Positions 1-9,052 of a stretch of DNA of 64,000 nt are shown piece after piece; the first letter of the stretch is position 1; each line of letters starts with the position of its first letter. The translations under genes and the position numbers were made by a program. Origin of the DNA: Bacillus sp. MYb209 (GTDB lineage Bacteria > Bacillota > Bacilli > Bacillales > Bacillaceae_G); contig NZ_PCNZ01000018.1 in the NCBI RefSeq assembly GCF_002975175.1, positions 44,407 to 108,406 of the forward strand, in the 5' to 3' direction. The notes beneath the pieces were generated by a model, which was not told the origin of the DNA, did no database searches, and saw nothing but the letters and a program-made list of their open reading frames with translations.

Positions 1-30
1 CTTTAATTAAACTTGTTCTATCCATAGGGT

Positions 31-81
31 AAATTTAACAGAAATATATACTTCATTCAAGTATATATTTCTGTTAAATTT
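31..81. repeat. Perfect 21-bp inverted repeat (hairpin)
   Basis: Arms 31-51 and 61-81 are exact reverse complements around a 9-nt loop, followed on the plus strand by an A-rich run. It could be a terminator for a gene left of the window or a stable RNA hairpin. The remainder of 82-435 is very AT-rich and shows no gene that I can support. Confidence 0.6.
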
Positions 82-435
82 AAAAAATCAGAAAAAATCT
101 AATTCTTACTCCAAAAAACATTCGGATTCTTTTCATTCACAATCATACCTAGTGTTGTATTTATCATCCTGAAAAATTATTTTTATACAATAATAATTAT
201 ATAATAAATTATTATTATTAAACTATTAACACTCCACCTCACCGATTTAGGGTAGCGTAATAGTTTCCAACTAAGGCTTAGTAAAAAATTTTTTAAACAT
301 ATATGCCCACCTGCTATATGCTTCAACTAATCTTTTGTTAATTTAAGAATGATTTTTTTAGTATTACGAGTAGATTTTTTTATCTTTTGTCTCACTAAAT
401 CAACATTTTAAAACAAACAAGTTCTTTTTCAAAAC

Positions 436-470
436 AAAAACTCATTTGCAGATTTTTGCAAATGAGTTTT
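436..470 (-). terminator. Rho-independent terminator after uvrA-like gene
   Basis: Arms 436-450 and 456-470 form a 15-bp stem with a 5-nt loop. Read on the minus strand it ends in a T-run and lies about 30 nt beyond the stop of the uvrA-like gene. A T-run also exists on the plus side, so it may work in both directions. Confidence 0.8.
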
Positions 471-501
471 TTATCACTAACTGATGACTAGCTTCTTTAA
501 T

Positions 502-3500
502 TTAACTATTTTTCTCCAGACATTCATAAACCGCCATCATTTCTCGTTTATTCAACTCACGAATTCGATTAAATATTAGAATGTCTGCAACATCCTCCGT
601 TCGTAAGCTTTCATCCACAACATCACTTACTTTTCCAGTCAACCATGTTTGCACGTCTATGTCATCAACAATTTCTTTAAGTCCTTCATCATTGATACCA
701 CTTGCATTACAAGTTACACATGGAATTGTTAATTTAAATACGCCATCATGCAGATTATCTTCGGTTATAACTTTCTTTCCATTACAGAATGGACATGGGT
801 TGCTTTTTTTAATTTTATTAATTTGGGTAACTAATTTTTTGTAACCAAATGCTTCGTATACATATGTTAGTTTTTTATATTTACCATTTGTGAAATACTT
901 ATCTATAATGATTTCTCTCGTTTCATAAACATGCGGAAAATCACAAATAGTTACTTGATTGTTGACGCTAATTGATTCTATATTTCCTTTTATTTCATCC
1001 CAAAATGGTAAAACATTTTGTAACACCATTTCATAATTTGAAAAGCTTGCTTGTTCTAATTCGAACATTTTCAGTGCAACTTGTACTTTTCTTGGCAATA
1101 AAGAAACATCTTCTGTCAATCTTATATCGCCACCAACAATAGATTTCAATTTAACGAGTGCTGGTAAATCACCAACTGTTTTCAACACTTCAGTTATAGG
1201 CTGATTGATTATTTCGCGAATATCTGAGTTTTCAAATTTAAGCGGTTTATGATGATTTAAAACCGTTCCCTCACAAATTGGACATGTCATCATTTCTTTA
1301 GAAGTCTTAATATCTTCTTTAATAGCTGCTTTTGAAATAACAATATATCCACCAATGATCGTATTAAATCCTACCCACGTTCTACGTGTCTTCCCTTTTT
1401 TATCATAAAATGATTTTTCAAAATATCCGTACCAAAATGTATGTTTTTCTTCTTCTGACATATCATTGTAGCTCTTTGACAAATCATGACCAAGCTCATT
1501 TTTAATTTCTTCAAATAGAAATTCTATTTTTTCATACTGATAAAACTTTAATACTTTCATGATTTCTGGATAGAATAAACCATCCCAAAATGGAACATTT
1601 TTATCTTGGATCGTAATCTCTTTATCAAAGATTTCAATCTTAAGGCGTCCTGAACAAGATGGGCAATGATTATCCTGTGAATAGAAATCAAAACTTCTCG
1701 TATCTTTATTAGTCGGATGAGCAGCGACAATATGATTAATCAATCCACCAATCTCATACAGGAAACTATACTGACTATACAAATGTCTTTCAAGATCAAT
1801 AGCAACAACCGGTGCAATAGTTTCAGATTCGAATTCACCGTAAATTAATCGTGCCATTGAAGATAAACTTTTTAAAATACCACCCTTATAGATGTTTTCT
1901 GCATTTTTAAAATAAGCAATATGATTTTCTTCTAAATAGTGAATTCCATTTTGTTGATTAAGAGTAGAAGAAATTTGCAATGGACCAACTTTATCTATAT
2001 CATTTTTTTGACGATAATACTCATCATGACTCACAATATCAAGATGTTCTACAGATGCAAGCTGTCTTTTACCAAAATCAACGATAAAGTCAGAGCTTTC
2101 TAGCATATAAGCGTTATGTTCAATCATTACGATTGAGACTGAATCATCTTGTAAAATACCCCTAACACTATCAATAAATTGATTTAAAATATTTTGTGAT
2201 AAACCTTTTGAAGGCTCGTCAAAAATAAATAGTGTATGTGGGTTTCTTGAGTTTGCAAATAACTCCGAAACTAAATGTATACATTGAAACTCACCTGTTG
2301 ATAAAGTTTGTGTTTTTCGTTCTAATGTTAAATAGCCAAGCCCTAATTTGATTAGTAGGCTCAAGCGTTTATAAGCGATATCTTCATTAGGAAGTTCATC
2401 AATGATATCCTCAATCGAGCGTTCAAAAATATCATCTATATCTTCACTATATTTAGTAAGTTTCTTTTTAATATCAAGAAAAGTCGCAACGGTTGATCGA
2501 CTTGTAATTGATTGATTTCGATCTTGACCTACCATAACAAGTTTATCTTTTGGATATCGTTTCAAGAAATCTTTAGCTATACATTCATTGACAAGTGTAG
2601 ATTTACCACAACCGGATTCACCCGTAACAGTTACAAGTCTATTTTTAGGGATTTGGAACTCATCCATTTGAATATTGCGGCAATATAAATCATGGAACGA
2701 ATAATATTCTATTGGTATTTTCTGATTCCGTTCCCAAAGTATTGGCTCTGGCCTTGGTGATTCTTCAACAATTTTTCCGCCATATTTCCCGCTACCTGGC
2801 CCAAAGAACAATTGTTCATCAGTTGTATCCAGCACTGTATCTGAATGATCAATGAGCCAAATTTGATTCTTACACCCTAATTGTTTAATCTCTTCTAAAA
2901 TTTTCAATAACGTTTGATGATCGAGCCCTACTGAAATTTCATCAATAATAATTACAGTATTTTCACTTACTGCCATAAATTCCGCCAAGTAAAGTCGTGT
3001 TACTTCTCCACCTGACAATGTACCCATTATTCGATTTAAAGTTAAGTAACCAATATTCATATTGATAAGGTTTTGAAGAATATGTTGCTTCGCTTCACTA
3101 ATATTTAAAACTTCTGCTAATGAAAGAATAAATTCAACACTTAAATCATTAATATCAGAAATAGTATGTGGTTTATCAAACAATTCAATTGTATATTGTT
3201 CAACCTCTTGACTATAACGTCTGCCCTCACATTTTTTACACTCAATATTTTTAGTTGTGCCTCGGCCTTTACAACCAGGACACCACCCTAATGGATTATT
3301 AAATGAAAAGACCTCTGGGGAAAGATTGAATTTTTCAGCAAGTTTCTCACGAATCTCTTTAAATACGCCCGTATGGGTACCAATTGTAGAACGCGGGTTG
3401 GAAGAAATTGATGATTTCCCTAAAAAGAGAACTAAAGGCATCTCTTCAATCTTAACTGCACTGAAATTGGTCTCCATAATATTGGGAAATAAATACTGAT

Positions 3501-3672
3501 ATTCAGCTTTTGGTAATAATGAAACAAGACGCTTTTTTGATTCCTCACCAATTGTTTGACAAAAAGTTGTTTTACCAGATCCAGACAAACCGGCAATTCC
3601 AAATGATTTGTTTACTGATATTTCTGCGTCTAATTTGTTTATATTGTTTGCAATTAATTGATTTACTTTCAT
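502..3672 (-). CDS. UvrA-like tandem ABC ATPase with C-terminal zinc-motif extension
   Basis: This 1056-residue protein resembles the UvrA branch of ABC ATPases (excinuclease subunit A and its drug-resistance or repair paralogues) but is longer than UvrA (about 950). First ATPase: P-loop GLSGSGKT at 28-35, CxxC pairs at 131/134 and 145/148, signature LSGGE at 219-223, Walker B VIIIDE at 240-245. Second ATPase: P-loop GESGCGKST at 351-359, weakened signature LSTGE at 457-461, Walker B LFIFDEPS at 481-488. The zinc module that UvrA carries inside its second ATPase is absent here. Instead a roughly 490-residue C-terminal region carries CxxC pairs at 670/673, 797/800, 960/963 and 985/988. It is probably a DNA- or nucleotide-dependent ATPase rather than canonical UvrA. 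The start ATG follows an AGAGG site. It stands alone upstream of an SRPBCC gene. Confidence 0.7.
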   Translation of the reverse strand: MKVNQLIANNINKLDAEISVNKSFGIAGLSGSGKTTFCQTIGEESKKRLVSLLPKAEYQYLFPNIMETNFSAVKIEEMPLVLFLGKSSISSNPRSTIGTHTGVFKEIREKLAEKFNLSPEVFSFNNPLGWCPGCKGRGTTKNIECKKCEGRRYSQEVEQYTIELFDKPHTISDINDLSVEFILSLAEVLNISEAKQHILQNLINMNIGYLTLNRIMGTLSGGEVTRLYLAEFMAVSENTVIIIDEISVGLDHQTLLKILEEIKQLGCKNQIWLIDHSDTVLDTTDEQLFFGPGSGKYGGKIVEESPRPEPILWERNQKIPIEYYSFHDLYCRNIQMDEFQIPKNRLVTVTGESGCGKSTLVNECIAKDFLKRYPKDKLVMVGQDRNQSITSRSTVATFLDIKKKLTKYSEDIDDIFERSIEDIIDELPNEDIAYKRLSLLIKLGLGYLTLERKTQTLSTGEFQCIHLVSELFANSRNPHTLFIFDEPSKGLSQNILNQFIDSVRGILQDDSVSIVMIEHNAYMLESSDFIVDFGKRQLASVEHLDIVSHDEYYRQKNDIDKVGPLQISSTLNQQNGIHYLEENHIAYFKNAENIYKGGILKSLSSMARLIYGEFESETIAPVVAIDLERHLYSQYSFLYEIGGLINHIVAAHPTNKDTRSFDFYSQDNHCPSCSGRLKIEIFDKEITIQDKNVPFWDGLFYPEIMKVLKFYQYEKIEFLFEEIKNELGHDLSKSYNDMSEEEKHTFWYGYFEKSFYDKKGKTRRTWVGFNTIIGGYIVISKAAIKEDIKTSKEMMTCPICEGTVLNHHKPLKFENSDIREIINQPITEVLKTVGDLPALVKLKSIVGGDIRLTEDVSLLPRKVQVALKMFELEQASFSNYEMVLQNVLPFWDEIKGNIESISVNNQVTICDFPHVYETREIIIDKYFTNGKYKKLTYVYEAFGYKKLVTQINKIKKSNPCPFCNGKKVITEDNLHDGVFKLTIPCVTCNASGINDEGLKEIVDDIDVQTWLTGKVSDVVDESLRTEDVADILIFNRIRELNKREMMAVYECLEKNS

Positions 3673-3751
3673 ATTAACCTCTATTCTTATCGTTCTTAAA
3701 AATCGTTTTTATAAGATAATAATTATACAATAAATATCAATTATATCATTA

Positions 3752-4231
3752 CTATCCTTTTAACTCATCGATCTTAACCTTATATTTATCAAACCAATAT
3801 TCCCACTCATCTTTTGAAAATTCTTTTTCTGCTCCCTCTAAAACAGAAGAAAAAAGATCTAAACAAATATGCCAACCCGCTATATCTTTCGGTGTATGAT
3901 CTGTTAATTCATGAATAAATTCTTTAAGTAATAAAAGTGAACCATTTTCCTCTTTATGTATTTCAAATCGGACACGATCTTTATCCCATGTGAATTCTAA
4001 AACTGAATTTATTTGACATTCTAAGATATCAATATTTATAAATGTACCATCCATCATATCAAACTTTATAATTCCACCTGTCCTAAGGTCTTCTATTTGT
4101 AAGTTAGACATCCACTTTTTTAACTTATTATTATCTGTTAATACAGACCAAACTCCTTCTATCGAATATGGAAGATGACGATCAAATTGTACTACGTATT
4201 CATTACTTTGTTTATTTATTACAGCTAACAT
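3752..4231 (-). CDS. SRPBCC (START/Bet v1-like) domain protein
   Basis: The 159-residue soluble protein has the layout of AHSA1/SRPBCC proteins: an N-terminal segment with polar 'SIEGVWSVLTD', central beta strands ('LEFTWDKDRVRFEI') and a long C-terminal helix covering the last 45 residues. This fold binds small hydrophobic ligands in a central cavity; the ligand cannot be told from sequence. It lies just upstream of the uvrA-like gene on the same strand (79 bp gap), so the two may be co-transcribed. GGAGG lies 10 nt before the ATG. Confidence 0.7.
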   Translation of the reverse strand: MLAVINKQSNEYVVQFDRHLPYSIEGVWSVLTDNNKLKKWMSNLQIEDLRTGGIIKFDMMDGTFINIDILECQINSVLEFTWDKDRVRFEIHKEENGSLLLLKEFIHELTDHTPKDIAGWHICLDLFSSVLEGAEKEFSKDEWEYWFDKYKVKIDELKG

Positions 4232-4330
4232 TATTAATTAGCCTCCTTTTCACCTGAAACGAATATATGTTCTGCTTTCATTTTACATGATTTCATTTGA
4301 AAAAGAAATCTCTATTACCTCCCAATTAAT

Positions 4331-4486
4331 TCAAAAAGTTTTTTTAGCTCCAAAATTGATTGTTATATATTTCTGGTTATAATTTAAATTTAGCAATTCC
4401 TCTTTTAGTTCTTTTATTGTAGATAATAAACTCGCATTTGGATCATGAATAATACATGTTAATGCTACCTGTTTTACAGATTCCAT
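4331..4486 (-). pseudogene. 51-codon truncated open frame with good RBS
   Basis: A minus-strand frame of 51 codons starts with ATG at 4486 behind a strong AGGAGG site and stops with TGA at 4331. It encodes an N-terminus of the kind 'VALTCIIHDPN' then ends abruptly in a lysine-rich tail. The strong start with an abrupt end suggests the 5' remnant of a longer gene of unknown function. It is also possible that it is a genuine small protein. Confidence 0.4.
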
Positions 4487-4514
4487 ATTATATTCTCCTC
4501 CTGACAAAATAAAA

Positions 4515-4536
4515 AGCAGAAAGAATTCTTTCTGCT
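4515..4536 (-). terminator. Terminator after twin-GNAT gene
   Basis: A perfect 22-bp palindrome centred on GAATTC lies 4 nt past the stop at 4541 and is followed on the minus strand by TTTTATTTT. Confidence 0.8.
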
Positions 4537-4540
4537 ACTT

Positions 4541-5389
4541 TCATAATAAATGGTACATTTCATATTGTGCTAAAGAGTTTTTTTCAAACCCACATTTCTT
4601 CAAATACCCCTGAAGTAACCCATTATTAGGAAAACTAATAGATAAACTTAATAACTTCAATTCTTCACTTGCTACATGTAATAATTTCGTCGCAATACCA
4701 TTATTTCTGTATTCTTTATCTACAAATATAAAGCTAATTTTCCCATGTTCATTTACACATACAGATCCTTTTAAATTATTATCGACATATGCACCGTAAA
4801 ATATATTATTTGTTTTTTCAATATAATCAAAGTCGTTTTGCCAATTAATATGAAAGCTAAAGCAATCTTTATATTTACTTTTAAACTCTTGGAAATCAAT
4901 TTGTTTTATTTCTATATTTTTCGATTTTCCAACTTTCATTTTTGATAATTCTATTAAATTATAATAAGAAAGATCATATATTTTTCCATAACCTAGTTTT
5001 TTATAGAAATTAATTGCTCGATCATTTCCAACAATTACTTCAAGAAAAAGTTGTTTACATCCATTTTGAATCGCCTCTTCTTTATGCAGTTCAAACAACT
5101 TTTGACTAATACCAACACCGCGATAATTAGGATGGGTCGCTAACGTTCCGCAGCGCATTGTTTTTATACTTTCATAAACTTTTATACCACCAAGTATTAC
5201 ACCAACAGATTTATCACCATCTAAAGCAAGAAAGGAGTGTTCTAACAAATTGCCTTCTGGCCCAAAAAACCTTTTTATAAAATCTTCTTTTGAAACATCC
5301 ATTTTAATAATATAATCTGAAAATCCATCCTTAAAAGCTTCGTACACTAAATCTATACTCACTTCACTACATCTTTTGTATTGAATCAT
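4541..5389 (-). CDS. Twin-domain GNAT N-acetyltransferase
   Basis: The 282-residue protein carries two GNAT folds. The N-terminal one has the acetyl-CoA-binding pattern 'HPNYRGVGISQKLF' near residue 90. The shorter C-terminal one has 'DKEYRNNGIATKLLHVA' near residue 230. Such proteins transfer an acetyl group from acetyl-CoA to an amine; the substrate is unknown. GGAGG lies 11 nt before the ATG. It is preceded by a methyltransferase gene (27 bp gap) and ends in its own terminator, so it is probably the last gene of the 8.9-to-4.5 kb minus-strand gene run. Confidence 0.75.
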   Translation of the reverse strand: MIQYKRCSEVSIDLVYEAFKDGFSDYIIKMDVSKEDFIKRFFGPEGNLLEHSFLALDGDKSVGVILGGIKVYESIKTMRCGTLATHPNYRGVGISQKLFELHKEEAIQNGCKQLFLEVIVGNDRAINFYKKLGYGKIYDLSYYNLIELSKMKVGKSKNIEIKQIDFQEFKSKYKDCFSFHINWQNDFDYIEKTNNIFYGAYVDNNLKGSVCVNEHGKISFIFVDKEYRNNGIATKLLHVASEELKLLSLSISFPNNGLLQGYLKKCGFEKNSLAQYEMYHLL

Positions 5390-5416
5390 ATAAGTATAAT
5401 CCTCCGCTTTGACTAG

Positions 5417-6157
5417 TTATATACTACATTCAAACACATGAAATGAATTCCCTTCACCATATCCATCCTTTATTTCATGAACAACAATTTGACTAAATCC
5501 ATTAGCAATAAGTATATTTTCAAATTCTTTTAATTCATATAGTCTTATAGGAAAATCCATAACCTCAGTTTCTACTATTTTCTCATCATGAATGATTTCA
5601 TATTTCAATTTCATATTTAAAAGCTTTTGCGCCTCATCATATGATACTTTTCTATACTCAACAATTAATTCATTGTTAATTTCTTTTCTATTTGTCTCTA
5701 TCCAATCTAGAATTTGTTCTGTTTCACTTCCGCCTTGTACAACAGTAAGAAGTAATTTTCCATTTTCCTTTAAGTTGTTTTTCATATTTCGAAGACTAAT
5801 GTCTACTAAATTATCTGGTAAAAGTGAAAATGAACCTATAGGAATCATAATAAGATCGTATTTTTTATCACTATAGTATTCTTCTATTCTTCCTTGTGAC
5901 ACAACCGGTTTTAAGTTTAATTTTTCTGCTTTATTTTTACAAACTTTAAGCATATCTTTCGAAATATCGAATCCTTCTATATTCACACCATTTTGCATAA
6001 AAGGAATTAACATTCTACCATTTCCACACATTGGTTCTAACACTTGTATGTTTTTGTCTTTTGCAAAAGAAAGATAAAAATCCAATTCTTTTCCACTCGC
6101 AATTGATTTATCACTTTCATATATCTTTGTACAAAGTTCACCATAATACGTAAGCAA
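5417..6157 (-). CDS. Class I SAM-dependent methyltransferase
   Basis: The protein has the Rossmann methyltransferase motif I 'VLEPMCGNGRMLIPF' followed by the acidic 'GFDISKDML' that binds SAM, and motif II-like 'YDLIMIPIGSFSLL'. I chose the TTG at 6157 (246 residues) because GAGGTGA lies 7 nt before it. The frame is open up to an ATG at 6193, but that codon has almost no spacing from its purine-rich sequence and would overlap the upstream gene. With the TTG start the gap to the upstream oxidoreductase is 14 bp. The substrate is unknown. Confidence 0.7.
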   Translation of the reverse strand: MLTYYGELCTKIYESDKSIASGKELDFYLSFAKDKNIQVLEPMCGNGRMLIPFMQNGVNIEGFDISKDMLKVCKNKAEKLNLKPVVSQGRIEEYYSDKKYDLIMIPIGSFSLLPDNLVDISLRNMKNNLKENGKLLLTVVQGGSETEQILDWIETNRKEINNELIVEYRKVSYDEAQKLLNMKLKYEIIHDEKIVETEVMDFPIRLYELKEFENILIANGFSQIVVHEIKDGYGEGNSFHVFECSI

Positions 6158-6171
6158 TTGTAATTCACCTC

Positions 6172-6807
6172 TCAATTTGAAATAAGTGGACATTTCCCTA
6201 CATATGTCTCACTATTTATTTGTTTTATAACAAACGGTGCAATATCTCCATTCTTAATTTTGATTCCTGGCATATCTATTAAACTTTCTTTTATATTTCC
6301 AATACTATTCCCCTCTATAACAAATGGTAATCTAACAATTGTCCAATCTACATCACTACTTTGTATACTTTGCAATTCTTTATATTTATCCTGCATCATC
6401 TTTGGAAGAAAAAATCGAAACAAATTAGCCCCTATTTTATTTATAATTCCCTTCTGATCTCCTTTTACATTTAAGGAGCCTCCGGAAATAAGAATATAGC
6501 GCTTCATTTCATATTCCTTTATTACTTTTAAAATATGCTTCGTAACTGTACTAAAAATATAAGGTTCATTTCTCGGCTGACCTACCGCATTAATCACAGC
6601 TTTACACCCCTGAAGTAATTCCTGTATGGCTGAAAAATCACGGGCATCTCCACTGATAGTCTCTATATTTTCATTAGTTATCGTCATATTTTTAGAATTT
6701 CTCGTTAATATTCGTACTTGATAGCCCTTTTCTAACGCTTGATTTACTAGGAATTGTCCGGCTTTTCCATTCGCACCAAGAATCGCTATTTTATTTGTAT
6801 TTTCCAT
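6172..6807 (-). CDS. NAD(P)-binding SDR/NmrA-like oxidoreductase
   Basis: The 211-residue protein begins with the dinucleotide-binding pattern 'GANGKAGQFLVNQAL' and continues 'GYQVRILTRNSKNM', where an arginine after the second strand suggests NADPH preference. It keeps 'AVINAVGQPRNEP' and 'ILISGGSLN', typical of atypical SDRs of the NAD(P)H-binding NmrA/YwnB type. The substrate is unknown. It is part of a closely spaced minus-strand gene run between the nucleosidase-like and methyltransferase genes. Confidence 0.72.
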   Translation of the reverse strand: MENTNKIAILGANGKAGQFLVNQALEKGYQVRILTRNSKNMTITNENIETISGDARDFSAIQELLQGCKAVINAVGQPRNEPYIFSTVTKHILKVIKEYEMKRYILISGGSLNVKGDQKGIINKIGANLFRFFLPKMMQDKYKELQSIQSSDVDWTIVRLPFVIEGNSIGNIKESLIDMPGIKIKNGDIAPFVIKQINSETYVGKCPLISN

Positions 6808-6823
6808 TATTAGAACCCTCTAA

Positions 6824-7534
6824 CTATCCATTGTTAACTACAGTAATCTCATAAACACGTAAAAAAGTAATTAAATGCTCACATGCTCGCTCACATGCTA
6901 ACATTTTAAAAATCTTTTGTTCTACTTTCGTTTTATCATTCGCTTGATCTGAAGCAGCCTTTAAACATAGAAATGGTTTTTTATTTATACGACATACATA
7001 AGCGAATGCTGCCACTTCTTGATCAACGGCTAAAGCACCGTAAACAGTATGCAGTAAATACCTCATTTCTGAACTACGAATACGCTGATCTCCTGATAAA
7101 AAGGTACCAAAATGAACTGGGTCATACGAACGCAATTTCTTCATTCGTTTTACAAGTGATTTAGTTGTTTCAATAGGTGCTGTTCTACCATCATATAGAT
7201 TAAAACTATCTTCTCCTGAACCAGCCGCTGTAACATCATGCTGTAAAGTATTAAGAGCTACAACGATGTGTCCATTTTTCACTTTATCTGATAGGCTCCC
7301 GCAAATTCCTGTCATAAATAACTGGTCTGGCTGGAATTCACTTATTAATAGTTGCACACAACTAGCACAACTTACTTTACCGACACCAGTTACGACTGAA
7401 ATAACTTCTAATTCATTAATAGAATGAAAATGAAATTCCCAAGCTGCTTTTTTTTCTACACGCTCACTTGGATAATGTTGATGTAAATACGTAAGCTCTG
7501 GTTCCCATGCAGATACAATTGCTATCCTTTTCAT
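6824..7534 (-). CDS. MTA/SAH nucleosidase-like phosphorylase-family protein
   Basis: The protein belongs to the PNP/UDP phosphorylase superfamily and looks like 5'-methylthioadenosine/S-adenosylhomocysteine nucleosidase. The N-terminal 'AWEPEL' aligns with the region holding the nucleophile-activating Glu, 'TGVGKVSCA' and 'TGICGSL' match the ribose and phosphate-site loops, 'VDQEVAAFA' has the ribose-binding Glu, and 'SDQAND' has the purine-binding Asp. I place the start at ATG 7534 (236 residues) because the conserved family start follows it, although GGAGG lies 14 nt away. A GTG at 7546 is in frame but only 2 nt from GGAGG. It may recycle MTA or SAH made by the methyltransferases nearby; that link is inference. 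Confidence 0.7.
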   Translation of the reverse strand: MKRIAIVSAWEPELTYLHQHYPSERVEKKAAWEFHFHSINELEVISVVTGVGKVSCASCVQLLISEFQPDQLFMTGICGSLSDKVKNGHIVVALNTLQHDVTAAGSGEDSFNLYDGRTAPIETTKSLVKRMKKLRSYDPVHFGTFLSGDQRIRSSEMRYLLHTVYGALAVDQEVAAFAYVCRINKKPFLCLKAASDQANDKTKVEQKIFKMLACERACEHLITFLRVYEITVVNNG

Positions 7535-7558
7535 TACACACTTCACTTCCTCCTATTT

Positions 7559-8233
7559 TCATTTAAATAAGTCAGCTATACTTTCTCGTTCATAATCTGG
7601 TATCCACTCTTTATACTTCTCATATAAATTCCGTATCATTTCTTTATTCTTCGCGATTACTTCACATCCTCTATCATCATAAATAAACATGATAATATCC
7701 TTTGTTACATTTATAAAAAATACATCTGGATATGAAATTTCTTTTTTTCGTCCTAGGCGTGGACGTAGATCTGGGAAATCTTTATGATTAGCAGCTTCAA
7801 TAAGCGGTTCATATTTAATATCTTCCGCAAGACATTTTAAAGAAAATTGATATGTACAATATAAGTCGGCTTCTTCATATTCAAATAGAAAAGGTAATGT
7901 TTCTTGTCTTATATGAAACTTTAAATTCCTCTTTTTAATAAATCTATTATATACATTTATTTTCTGCGGGTTTTTTATATTTTCCTGTTTAAATCGATAA
8001 ACATTTGTGACCAAAAAGACGGTATCTTCTTTTGAAAATATATCTTCAAATAAGTATTTATTACATGTATATAGTTGAGAGAAGTATTCCATGTTTAAAT
8101 CGTCGGTTCCTTCTATATTTTGATATTTATCTTTTCCAAAATCAAAATGCAGATGATTTTCCCACTGAAAGTATATGTACGGTACAAATGTAACTCTTGG
8201 AAATGTTTGATTCATATATTCTCTTAATTGCAT
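7559..8233 (-). CDS. DUF3885-type hypothetical protein
   Basis: A 224-residue soluble protein whose opening 'MQLREYMNQTFP' and overall pattern resemble the Bacillus DUF3885 family. It contains an acidic/aromatic core ('FFINVTKDIIMFIYDDRG') and no membrane segment or known catalytic motif. It is translationally close to its neighbours (13 bp from the HD gene; 24 bp from the nucleosidase-like ATG), suggesting one operon. Function unknown. Confidence 0.55.
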   Translation of the reverse strand: MQLREYMNQTFPRVTFVPYIYFQWENHLHFDFGKDKYQNIEGTDDLNMEYFSQLYTCNKYLFEDIFSKEDTVFLVTNVYRFKQENIKNPQKINVYNRFIKKRNLKFHIRQETLPFLFEYEEADLYCTYQFSLKCLAEDIKYEPLIEAANHKDFPDLRPRLGRKKEISYPDVFFINVTKDIIMFIYDDRGCEVIAKNKEMIRNLYEKYKEWIPDYERESIADLFK

Positions 8234-8246
8234 TTTTATATCCTTT

Positions 8247-8855
8247 CTACTCTACAATTTCTTTTAAATGCCAATATGCTTCTTCTAGCCACGGATGTAT
8301 GACTTTTAAAGTATCTTTTCTTTCCCACAAATATGAAATATATACAAAAGCAGCATGTTCCAAAGATTTTTCTAATCCTTTTTTTATTTCAGTTAAATAT
8401 GATGGTGTTCCTATTTGATCCCATTCTATTTTATCAGCAACAAATAATACTAAATCCATCTTCGTTGCATGTTTACGCAAAGTAGTGTGGCAACAGATTG
8501 CATTTAAAACTTCTTCGTCTACTATTCTAAATATCTCTTTTGCAATTACTCTCGATAATTTTTGATGAATAATCATTGGAAATTTCCGTTCTTCTTGTAG
8601 TATTTCGATTCCAAATTCTTCAGCAACTGCAATCCGCTCCTCGTTCGGAAAGATTGCACTAATGTCATGTAAATACCCTGCAATCGCTGCTTTTTCTTCG
8701 TTTTCATGAAACATTTCCGCAATTTCCCGTGCTTCATTTGCCACACGAATAGAATGTTTATATGTAATTTCTTTATTGTATTTTAAAAGAAAAGCTTTTA
8801 TATCATATTCTATTTTTCCAGTTGAAGTAAATGAATATAGATCACTATACAGCAT
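8247..8855 (-). CDS. HD-domain phosphohydrolase (YqeK-like)
   Basis: The 202-residue protein has the metal-binding HD superfamily pattern: 'YKHSIRVANEA' (first His), 'AAIAGYLHDIS' (HD pair), 'CCHTT' (fourth His) and 'LFVADKIE' (last Asp), in the order seen in YqeK-type diadenosine tetraphosphatases. It could hydrolyse a dinucleotide or nucleotide phosphate. RBS AAGGAGA lies 9 nt before the ATG. It is the first gene of the minus-strand run, and its promoter should lie in 8856-9000, back to back with the vanR-like gene. Confidence 0.68.
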   Translation of the reverse strand: MLYSDLYSFTSTGKIEYDIKAFLLKYNKEITYKHSIRVANEAREIAEMFHENEEKAAIAGYLHDISAIFPNEERIAVAEEFGIEILQEERKFPMIIHQKLSRVIAKEIFRIVDEEVLNAICCHTTLRKHATKMDLVLFVADKIEWDQIGTPSYLTEIKKGLEKSLEHAAFVYISYLWERKDTLKVIHPWLEEAYWHLKEIVE

Positions 8856-9005
8856 CGCAAGTTCTCCTTATAACTAACTTTCATTATAATATAGAATTTA
8901 AATATCCCTCTTATTTTGTATTCGTTATAAATGGTTTTATTTCTTTTTATTACGTTACATGAAATTTTATATGGAATCCTTACTACAAAATACTTAAATG
9001 TTTGT

Positions 9006-9017
9006 TATTATAGTAAT
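9006..9017 (+). promoter_or_regulatory. Candidate promoter of vanR-like gene
   Basis: A -10-like TATTAT (9006-9011) runs into TAGTAAT (9011-9017). The same arrangement, TACAAT into TAGTAAT at 11038-11049, occurs before the carboxypeptidase homologue. Neither has a good -35, which fits activator-dependent promoters. Confidence 0.4.
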
Positions 9018-9052
9018 GTTGATTAATTGTAAGGAAAGGAACTAATTTTATA

